DNA of 6,151 nt from an uncultured Lachnospiraceae bacterium (GTDB lineage: Bacteria > Bacillota > Clostridia > Lachnospirales > Lachnospiraceae), in assembly GCA_910584115.1 (NCBI GenBank), contig CAJTYN010000172.1:1-6151 (forward strand), in the 5' to 3' direction. This document shows, piece by piece, positions 1 to 4,434 of this stretch; within the stretch, counting starts at the first letter, position 1, and every line of letters starts with the position of its first letter. Under the pieces are notes generated by a model. The model saw only the letters and a program-made list of their open reading frames with translations. It was not told the DNA's origin and did not search any database. Both the position numbers and the translations under genes were made by a program.

Positions 1-70
1 TGTGGGCGTGTGAGAGCAGGTACGGCGATTTCTCACCGATCAGATGGTTCGTATATGTCATCGTTTCCAT
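1..70 (-). CDS. DUF255/YyaL-type thioredoxin-domain protein, N-terminal fragment
   Basis: Only the first 23 codons lie in the window; the gene runs off the left edge. The translation reads METMTYTNHLIGEKSPYLL and then SHAH. This matches the start of the DUF255 (YyaL / spermatogenesis-associated protein 20-like) family, whose members begin with an N-x-L-I-x-E-K-S-P-Y-L-L-x-H-A-H signature followed by a thioredoxin-like domain and a glycosidase-like (alpha/alpha)6 barrel. The true cellular function of this family is unsettled. The start is the ATG at 70-68, with a GGAGG at 85-81 ten bases upstream; a second ATG three codons in (61-59) is less well placed. It has its own promoter between it and the terminator of the gene behind it, so it is probably a separate transcription unit. 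The family call rests on this short but distinctive stretch. Confidence 0.8.
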   Translation of the reverse strand, partial: METMTYTNHLIGEKSPYLLSHAH

Positions 71-105
71 AGCGCAAGATCCTCCATACATTTTTTCATA
101 CATCT

Positions 106-135
106 ATCATACCATGATACAGCCTGATCTATCCA
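106..135 (-). promoter_or_regulatory. Candidate sigma-A promoter of the DUF255 gene
   Basis: On the minus strand a -35-like TGGATA (135-130) is followed after 18 bases by TATGAT (111-106), five of six matches to the -10 consensus. It sits directly after the terminator of the AIM24-family gene and about 35 bases before the DUF255 start codon, which fits a dedicated promoter. The -10 box lies inside a small inverted repeat, TATCAT-acc-ATGATA (105-119), which could be a regulator site or chance. Spacing and hexamers are moderate, so this is a prediction only. Confidence 0.5.
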
Positions 136-138
136 GAC

Positions 139-171
139 AAAAAGGCACCCACTCCCGTTCAAGTGGATGCC
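139..171 (-). terminator. Intrinsic terminator after the AIM24-family gene
   Basis: Read on the minus strand, GGCATCCACT pairs with AGTGGGTGCC to give a 10-bp stem with one G-U pair. The loop is 8 bases and five T residues follow immediately (143-139). It begins 9 bases after the TAA stop of the AIM24-family gene, where a Rho-independent terminator is expected. The opposite strand has no T-run after the stem, so it points one way. Confidence 0.9.
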
Positions 172-180
172 TCTCAGATT

Positions 181-864
181 TTAATTACTTGCCGTCGGCA
201 GATACGGACGCAGCGCCCCGGCCACATTGCTGATCGGCATGGTCTGCAGCCAGACATGCCCCGGTCCGGTGATCACCGTATTGAAAAAGCCCTCGCCGCC
301 GAATAATTTATTCTTGATCCCCGGCACGGTCTGGATCTCCATGGAACAGGTGGCGGACATAGCCGCCAGATGCCCCGTATCCACCACGATCTGCTGGCCG
401 GGCGAAAGCTCGTATTCCACTACATGGCCGTCAAACTCCGCGAAAGCGATGCCGCTGCCGCTGATCTTCTGCAGGATGAAACCCTCCCCGCCGAACAGGC
501 CGGAACTGAATCTCTTCGTAAAATACACGCTTAAGTCCACGCCCGACTCACTGGCCAGAAAGGCGCTCTTCTGTAAGATGAATTCCTGGCCCGGTCCCAC
601 CGTAAAGGGCCGTACGGAGCCTGGGAAGCTGGATGCGAACGCGATCAGGCCGCTGCCGCCCATGGCCGTATACCGGTTGATGAACAGGGTATCCCCGGAA
701 AACATCCTGCCCAGGGCTTTCCCGATCCCGCCGCCGGAAGTCGTCTCCATGTTCATATTGGGGGACATCCATGCCATCCCGCCGCTCTCCGTGATCATCG
801 TTTCTCCCGACTCCAACTGACAGATGACCACTGGCAGTGTCTCACCTTTTATCTCATAACGCAT
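181..864 (-). CDS. AIM24 / TIGR00266 family protein
   Basis: A 227-residue protein, close to full length for the TIGR00266 family, which shares the AIM24 fold with a yeast mitochondrial protein. In bacteria its role is not established, so no reaction is assigned. The sequence is rich in Gly and short beta-strands, as expected for this all-beta double-barrel fold. A duplicated LFGGEGF motif occurs at about residues 123-129 and 187-193, supporting internal repeat symmetry. Other family-like stretches are MAWMSPN (30-36), TLFINRYTA (59-67) and FTVGPGQEFILQ (87-98). There is no signal peptide or membrane helix, so it is probably cytosolic. The ATG at 864 is preceded by AGGAGG (876-871) with a 6-base spacer, which fixes the start. 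The gene lies 187 nt downstream of folBK on the same strand and ends at a strong terminator; whether it is cotranscribed with the folate genes or has its own promoter is not clear. Confidence 0.9.
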   Translation of the reverse strand: MRYEIKGETLPVVICQLESGETMITESGGMAWMSPNMNMETTSGGGIGKALGRMFSGDTLFINRYTAMGGSGLIAFASSFPGSVRPFTVGPGQEFILQKSAFLASESGVDLSVYFTKRFSSGLFGGEGFILQKISGSGIAFAEFDGHVVEYELSPGQQIVVDTGHLAAMSATCSMEIQTVPGIKNKLFGGEGFFNTVITGPGHVWLQTMPISNVAGALRPYLPTASN

Positions 865-916
865 GCTCTTCCTCCTATGATCCGCTCTCCGGCGATCTTT
901 TTATATGATCTTTTAT

Positions 917-936
917 CGGATCTTCTGTATGATCCG
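917..936. repeat. Inverted repeat CGGATC-N8-GATCCG, possible operator
   Basis: A perfect 6-bp inverted repeat with an 8-base centre lies 53 bases upstream of the AIM24-family start codon. It overlaps a weak promoter candidate for that gene on the minus strand: TTGCGG (939-934), 16 bases, GATAAA (917-912). A dimeric regulator could bind here, but a small RNA hairpin or chance is equally possible. The surrounding 66 bases carry six GATC tetramers (starting at 879, 894, 907, 919, 931 and 941). Confidence 0.35.
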
Positions 937-959
937 CAAAGATCCGGCAATACTATAGT

Positions 960-987
960 TATTCATTGGAATCCCCTCCAATGAATA
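960..987. repeat. Perfect 11-bp inverted repeat, 6-base loop
   Basis: TATTCATTGGA (960-970) is the exact reverse complement of TCCAATGAATA (977-987), with a 6-base centre. Neither strand has a T-run directly after the stem, so it is not a standard intrinsic terminator. It lies in the folBK to AIM24-family gap, about 65 bases past the folBK stop. It could be an RNA processing or 3'-end stabilising hairpin, an operator, or a copy of a dispersed palindromic element. The structure is certain; the function is not known. Confidence 0.6.
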
Positions 988-1015
988 CAAAAATACTTTT
1001 TATCCTCCCCTTGAC

Positions 1016-1048
1016 GAGGCTGCCATCAAGATCTTTAGCGGCGGCCTC
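1016..1048 (-). terminator. Hairpin just after folBK, weak terminator candidate
   Basis: Three bases after the folBK stop codon, the minus strand can fold GAGGC-c-GCC against GGC-a-GCCTC: eight base pairs with one internal mismatch and a 15-base loop. No T-run follows directly; the nearest T-rich stretch comes about 20 bases later (minus-strand GTATTTTTG). It may mark the 3' end of the folate operon, possibly with the palindrome at 960-987, or it may allow read-through into the AIM24-family gene. Confidence 0.35.
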
Positions 1049-1051
1049 ACA

Positions 1052-1879
1052 TTACATAACATAATGCTGCGTCAGCTCCTCCGCCATCTCGCTCACGGTC
1101 TTGCCCGTCACGGGGTGCCGGAGATAGGGAGCGATCTCCCGCAGGGGGAGCAGCACGAAGTCTCTTTTTTGCATCTCGATATGAGGGATCTGCAGATCTT
1201 CCTCGTCCACCACTTCCCGGTCATAGAAGATGATATCCAGATCCAGCGTACGCGGCCCCCAATGGACTTTCCGCTCCCGCCCGGCTTCCCGCTCGATCCC
1301 CTGGAGCGCGTCCAAGAGTTCCCGCGGTGTGAGGAGCGTGCGGATCTGCATGCACCCATTGAGGAAATCATCCTGCTCCACACCGCCGTAGGGGGCTGTG
1401 CTGAGGAAAGAGGAGACTCTCTCCACTTGACAGCCTCTGATCTGGCCGATACGGTCCACCGCCATCTTCAGATACTCCTCCCGCTGACCCATATTGGAGC
1501 CGAGGGCGATGTATGCCCTGTGCCACCCCCTCCGGATGGCCACCGATACAGTCTCCAGCGGCAGTCCGATCGGCGCCCAGGGTTTCTCAAGCTCCAGCTC
1601 AACTTCCCAGAGGCCGGGGATCTCTAAGAGCATCTTTTCCGCCAGCGTCTCCACCGCCCGCTCCAGGAGGGCAAATGTGTGGCCTTCCAGGTATTCCTTC
1701 ATCATGTGGCTGACTTCCCCGTAATGGATCGACTTTTTAAGATCGTCCGTCTTCCCCGCCGCCCGCACATCCGTGTGCAGGACGGCGGAGATCAGGAACT
1801 TCTGGCCCAGCACATTCTCTTCGGGAAATACGCCGTGCTTGGCAAAGACCTCCAGTCTCTTGATATATATCCTGTCCAT
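1052..1879 (-). CDS. folBK: Bifunctional dihydroneopterin aldolase / HPPK (FolB-FolK fusion)
   Basis: A 275-residue fusion of two consecutive folate enzymes. Residues 1-116 are dihydroneopterin aldolase, which splits 7,8-dihydroneopterin to 6-hydroxymethyl-7,8-dihydropterin and glycolaldehyde. Family features are HGVFPEE (15-21, with the conserved Glu), IHYGEV (51-56, Tyr53) and the lysine of EKPWAP (Lys99). Residues 121-275 are HPPK, which transfers pyrophosphate from ATP to that product. The motifs are YIALGSNMG (123-131), WGPRTLDLDIIFYD (207-220), whose Asp213 and Asp215 correspond to the magnesium-binding pair, and IPHIEMQKRDFVLLPL (231-246). Joining them lets the pterin pass between adjacent active sites. 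The gene starts 3 bases after the folP stop, with a GAAGG-type ribosome site at 1890-1886, and is the last gene of the folate operon. Both halves look intact. FolB-FolK fusions are known in Firmicutes, so the fusion itself is not new. Confidence 0.95.
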   Translation of the reverse strand: MDRIYIKRLEVFAKHGVFPEENVLGQKFLISAVLHTDVRAAGKTDDLKKSIHYGEVSHMMKEYLEGHTFALLERAVETLAEKMLLEIPGLWEVELELEKPWAPIGLPLETVSVAIRRGWHRAYIALGSNMGQREEYLKMAVDRIGQIRGCQVERVSSFLSTAPYGGVEQDDFLNGCMQIRTLLTPRELLDALQGIEREAGRERKVHWGPRTLDLDIIFYDREVVDEEDLQIPHIEMQKRDFVLLPLREIAPYLRHPVTGKTVSEMAEELTQHYVM

Positions 1880-1882
1880 TTT

Positions 1883-2689
1883 CTACCTTCCCATGATCGC
1901 TTCCGTCATCTGGATCACCCGTTTATTTTCCCGGACCTGATGGACCCGGACAAACGCGCAGTGATGCATCACCCCGATCACCGTCGTGGCCAGAGTCCCC
2001 TCCAGCCGCTCCCCGGTAGGCAGGTCCAGAGCATTGCCGATCACTGATTTATTCGACGTCCCCAGCAGGATGGGATATCCGTACTGGTGCATCTGGGAGA
2101 GCTCCCGGATCACTTCCAGGTTCATCTCGTAAGTCTTCCCGAATCCCACGCCCGGATCTAAGATGATCTTATCCTCCGCGATCTGCGCCTCCTCCGCGAT
2201 CCTCACAGACTCAGCCAGATCCTGGAGGAATTCTTTCATGAAATCTCTATATTCAGCCTTCTCGCGGTTGTGCATCAGGCAGCAGGCGACGCCTGACTCC
2301 GCCACCACTCTCGCCATATCCGGGTCGTATTTCAGCCCCCAGATATCGTTGAGCAGGTCGGCCCCCGCGCGGATCGCTTCTTTTGCCACCTGGCTCTTAT
2401 AGGTATCCACCGATATAGGGATGTCGAACCGTCTGCGCACGGCCTCGATCACCGGCACCACCCGATCGATCTCTTCCTGCACCGTGATCTGGGTATGGCC
2501 GGGCCGGGTGGATTCCCCTCCGATGTCGATGATATCCGCACCCTCCGCGATCATCTCCTCGGTGTGCGCCAGGGCCTTATCCATGGAATCCCATCTCCCG
2601 CCGTCGGAAAAAGAATCCGGCGTGACGTTCAAGATCCCCATGATGTAACATTTCCGTTCTGTGTCAAATACTCTGTTTCCGATCTTCAT
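1883..2689 (-). CDS. folP: Dihydropteroate synthase
   Basis: A 268-residue TIM-barrel enzyme of normal length that condenses 6-hydroxymethyl-7,8-dihydropterin pyrophosphate with p-aminobenzoate to give 7,8-dihydropteroate; it is the sulfonamide target. All the main signatures are present: MGILNVTPDSFSDGG (17-31), DIGGESTRPG (55-64), SVDTYK (93-98), NDIWG (114-118), DPGVGFGK (178-185), the substrate lysine in TSNKS (Lys214) and RVHQV (248-252). One oddity is that the usual Ser-Arg-Lys triad of the pterin/pyrophosphate loop reads Ser212-Asn213-Lys214. The gene starts 3 bases after the stop of the HD-domain gene with only a weak ribosome site inside that gene's end, so translation is probably coupled. 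It lies third in the operon folE - HD - folP - folBK. Confidence 0.96.
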   Translation of the reverse strand: MKIGNRVFDTERKCYIMGILNVTPDSFSDGGRWDSMDKALAHTEEMIAEGADIIDIGGESTRPGHTQITVQEEIDRVVPVIEAVRRRFDIPISVDTYKSQVAKEAIRAGADLLNDIWGLKYDPDMARVVAESGVACCLMHNREKAEYRDFMKEFLQDLAESVRIAEEAQIAEDKIILDPGVGFGKTYEMNLEVIRELSQMHQYGYPILLGTSNKSVIGNALDLPTGERLEGTLATTVIGVMHHCAFVRVHQVRENKRVIQMTEAIMGR

Positions 2690-2692
2690 AGC

Positions 2693-3181
2693 CTAATCCC
2701 GTATCTCCATATTCATCTTCTCTTCCGACCAGTTGCACGCTTCCCGGACGGCGCAGGCAAAGCAGGGCCTGGACGCTTTATCCGCCCGGTAGAGCACCTG
2801 CGCGAGCAGGGATGCGCCCGCCGCCCCGTCCTCTTTTCGGCGATGTCCCAGGATCGCGTCCTGGATCTGCGCCTGTTCCTCCTTTGAAAATCCGCATTCC
2901 GGCAAGATCTCATCCGCCAGACGGGCGCTGGCCTCCTCGTGGGGGATGCCGTCCTCGTACTGGCGGTGCCTGCCGATATCATGGAGGAGAGCACAGGCGT
3001 AGAGCACGTCCTTTTTCACATCCAGACCCTCTTCCAGGCACTGGATGTACGCCAGACGCGCTACGTCGAGAAAATGCCCCATGTCATGACGGCAGAACTG
3101 CCTGTCCCGTTCCCATCTTGTGATCTGGCCCAGCGCATGCTGATACTGCGGATGGGACCAGATCCGGTCTGCCCGGGTCAT
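2693..3181 (-). CDS. HD-domain phosphohydrolase of the folate operon
   Basis: A 162-residue cytosolic protein with a complete HD-type metal site: His32 and His36 in RHDMGHFLD, His67-Asp68 in LLHDIGRH and Asp134 in YRADKASR. HD proteins of this size are usually metal-dependent phosphohydrolases acting on nucleotides or cyclic phosphates. The C-terminus carries a cysteine cluster, PCFACAVREACNW (Cys140, Cys143, Cys149), which may bind a metal or stabilise the fold. Its ATG overlaps the folE stop as ATGA (4 nt), and folP starts 3 bases after its end, so it is made together with the folate enzymes. Inference: it may remove phosphate from dihydroneopterin triphosphate, the step between FolE and FolB for which no other enzyme is encoded here. 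Precedent is MptB of methanogens, an HD-domain enzyme acting on a dihydroneopterin cyclic phosphate. Fold and context are well supported; the substrate is not. Confidence 0.9.
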   Translation of the reverse strand: MTRADRIWSHPQYQHALGQITRWERDRQFCRHDMGHFLDVARLAYIQCLEEGLDVKKDVLYACALLHDIGRHRQYEDGIPHEEASARLADEILPECGFSKEEQAQIQDAILGHRRKEDGAAGASLLAQVLYRADKASRPCFACAVREACNWSEEKMNMEIRD

Positions 3182-3735
3182 CCTCTGATCATATCCAGGA
3201 TCAGCTTCTGCATCCCCAGATCATCCTTGAGCACACCCCGTGTGACACAGCTCACGGTCTTGCTGCCGGGCTTCTTGATCCCGCGCATGGTCATGCACAT
3301 GTGCTCCGCTTCCACGACGACCATCACACCCTGGGGCTGCATGTATTCACACAGGGCATCCGCGATCTGGGCGGTGAGTTTTTCCTGGATCTGCGCCCTG
3401 CGGGCATAGACTTCCACGGTCCTGGCCAGTTTGCTCAGGCCCACGACCTTCCCGTTGGGTATGTACGCGATATGCGCCTTCCCGTAAAAAGGCAGCAGGT
3501 GATGCTCGCAGGTCGAGTAGAATGTGATATCCTTTTCCAACACCAGTTCGTTGTCTTCTACTGTAAATTGCTTGGCTAGATGTACGCCCGCGTCCTGATC
3601 CAGACCCCCATAGATCTCCTGACACATCCTTGCAACGCGCGAGGGAGTCTCCAGGAGCCCTTCACGGCTCACATCTTCTCCGATCCCCTCCAAAAACAAA
3701 CGTACGCTCTCTTCGATTTTCTGCTTATCCAGCAT
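3178..3735 (-). CDS. folE: GTP cyclohydrolase I (FolE, type IA)
   Basis: A 185-residue enzyme, normal length for the zinc-dependent type IA family, that converts GTP to 7,8-dihydroneopterin triphosphate plus formate; it is the first committed step of folate synthesis. Zinc ligands are visible as Cys76 and His79 in STCEHHLLPF and Cys147 in EHMCMTMRGI. Other hallmarks are ETPSRVARM (29-37), the loop around YIPNGKVVGLSKLAR (91-105) and GSKTVSCVTRG (157-167). The start is taken as the ATG at 3735, where an AAAGGAG lies 9 bases upstream and where the family homology begins. The frame stays open 57 codons further up to 3906, but that stretch resembles no FolE and overlaps a hairpin. It is the first gene of the folate operon, overlaps the HD gene by 4 nt, and is preceded by an unusually long leader. 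Confidence 0.96.
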   Translation of the reverse strand: MLDKQKIEESVRLFLEGIGEDVSREGLLETPSRVARMCQEIYGGLDQDAGVHLAKQFTVEDNELVLEKDITFYSTCEHHLLPFYGKAHIAYIPNGKVVGLSKLARTVEVYARRAQIQEKLTAQIADALCEYMQPQGVMVVVEAEHMCMTMRGIKKPGSKTVSCVTRGVLKDDLGMQKLILDMIRG

Positions 3736-3744
3736 GAAAAGATA

Positions 3745-3751
3745 CTCCTTT
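3745..3751 (-). promoter_or_regulatory. Ribosome binding site that fixes the folE start
   Basis: AAAGGAG on the minus strand, 9 bases before the ATG at 3735. It decides for the 185-residue FolE over a 242-residue reading that starts at 3906. The site lies about 20 bases past the 3' arm of the leader hairpin at 3771-3823. Confidence 0.85.
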
Positions 3752-3770
3752 CCGTATATTACACATTTCA

Positions 3771-3823
3771 GAGGGTGTTTTTTCCTAAAGAGTCGTTCTA
3801 AAAAAGTCGCAAAAAAACACCTC
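3771..3823 (-). promoter_or_regulatory. 12-bp hairpin in the folE leader
   Basis: GAGGTGTTTTTT on the minus strand pairs with AAAAAACACCCTC with a single bulged base, closing a loop of about 28 bases. The arm nearest folE ends about 20 bases upstream of the ribosome binding site. The 5' arm contains a run of seven T residues in the RNA sense, so alternative folding could in principle expose a terminator-like U-run. No clear stem directly before that U-run was found, so attenuation is not shown. The loop holds two similar stretches, CGACTTTTTTAG and CGACTCTTTAGG. Confidence 0.5.
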
Positions 3824-4011
3824 ATCATGCGAAGAACATATGTCGAAAATATTCCCTGCACACTATGAGATGTCTGGCTCCATGTAGCAACGGGTGCGAT
3901 CCCCATACCGCAAGTTCAAGTCAATAATAAACTTTTCGTTTCAGCAGCAACTCCCTATCCACCGAACACTTCACGCATGGAAATCTATTTTGCATATTAT
4001 TCGTTACCCTG

Positions 4012-4039
4012 ATTATATCATATACTTATGAAATAACAA
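4012..4039 (-). promoter_or_regulatory. Probable sigma-A promoter of the folate operon
   Basis: On the minus strand TTGTTA (4039-4034) is followed after 16 bases by a perfect TATAAT (4017-4012). The TG of an extended -10 lies one base before it (TGATATAAT, 4020-4012). The predicted start site is near 4005, giving folE a leader of about 270 bases. No equally good promoter was seen closer to folE. Confidence 0.7.
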
Positions 4040-4092
4040 GCATATCTTTCAAAATTTCAGATGAATCTCCTATGTTTTTTTCGCAATGCATG

Positions 4093-4126
4093 AGAGCCGC
4101 CCCTGCGGATAGGACGGCCCCTTTTT
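4093..4126. terminator. Hairpin between the HPr-like gene and the folate promoter
   Basis: The sequence between 4093 and 4121 folds into a stem of roughly 11 pairs. In minus-strand RNA, GGGGCCGTCC faces GGGGCGGCTCT with a few G-U pairs. It lies 10 bases after the stop codon of the minus-strand HPr-like gene, so it probably ends that transcript. The only T-run next to it (TTTTT, 4122-4126) follows the stem on the plus strand, whereas the minus strand has A residues before the stem and no U-run after. It therefore looks like a terminator facing the plus direction, or a 3'-end hairpin that works in both directions imperfectly. Confidence 0.55.
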
Positions 4127-4130
4127 CATA

Positions 4131-4388
4131 TTACAGATATTCCCTTGCAAATTCTCTAAATCTCTCTACATCTTCGTCGCTCACATGGTCCTCGAAGGTG
4201 ACTGTGATCCGCTCTCCCTTATGTACATCCAGTGCCGCCAGTTCCGCCAGCCTATCCGCGCTCACCACATTGTCATTCCCGGAGACCGTGACCGCTGAAT
4301 CCAGTCCTTTTACCATCTGCACAAATCTGATCGCTGGTTTTGCTTGAAATCCCTCTCCGCTCTGTAGAACATGCTGAAATTCTTTCAT
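4131..4388 (-). CDS. HPr-like protein lacking His15 and Ser46
   Basis: An 85-residue protein with the length and pattern of HPr, the phosphocarrier of the sugar phosphotransferase system. In HPr the active-site segment is G-(I/L)-H-A-R-P-A with His15; here it reads GFQAKPA (13-19), with Gln15. The regulatory Ser46 site is Arg46 in VVSADRLAELAALDVHKG (41-58). The rest of the fold is kept: ITVTFEDHVSDEDVERFREF (61-80) matches the last strand and helix. It therefore cannot carry phosphate in the classical way. Bacillus Crh also has Gln15 but keeps Ser46, so this protein is not a plain Crh either. A binding or regulatory role is an inference. The ATG at 4388 has AAGGGGG (4403-4397) 8 bases upstream and is preferred over a TTG at 4442 that would overlap the gene before. 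It lies 46 bases after the TIM-barrel gene and probably shares its promoter. Confidence 0.82.
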   Translation of the reverse strand: MKEFQHVLQSGEGFQAKPAIRFVQMVKGLDSAVTVSGNDNVVSADRLAELAALDVHKGERITVTFEDHVSDEDVERFREFAREYL

Positions 4389-4434
4389 TTCTGTGTCCCC
4401 CTTGTCTTCAAGATAGCCTCCGTTGCACTCCAAT

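Larger units (their letters stand above)
3736..4005 (-). other. Long folE leader, mostly unexplained
   Basis: About 270 bases lie between the predicted transcription start (near 4005) and the folE ATG. The stretch is visibly poorer in G+C than the genes on either side. It holds a 12-bp hairpin near the ribosome site and smaller possible stems, such as AAGTTT/GAACTT around 3910-3932. I looked for the tetrahydrofolate riboswitch, the ZTP (pfl) motif, a T-box and preQ1 elements and did not recognise the conserved cores of any. The leader may hold an undescribed control element, a dispersed repeat or decayed sequence. Confidence 0.45.

Noticed and set aside
227..820. Plus-strand open frame of 197 codons opposite the AIM24-family gene
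   Set aside because: It has no recognisable motif, is Pro/Ser-rich as expected for a shadow frame, and the minus-strand gene has family motifs, a ribosome site and a terminator.
3884..3935. tRNA-like remnant or attachment site (plus-strand GTTCAAGTC resembling a T-loop)
   Set aside because: The flanking bases do not form the 5-bp T-stem and no acceptor, D or anticodon arm could be found.
3736..4005. Tetrahydrofolate, ZTP, preQ1 or T-box element in the folE leader
   Set aside because: The conserved core sequences of these elements could not be found by eye; a covariance search would be needed to settle it.
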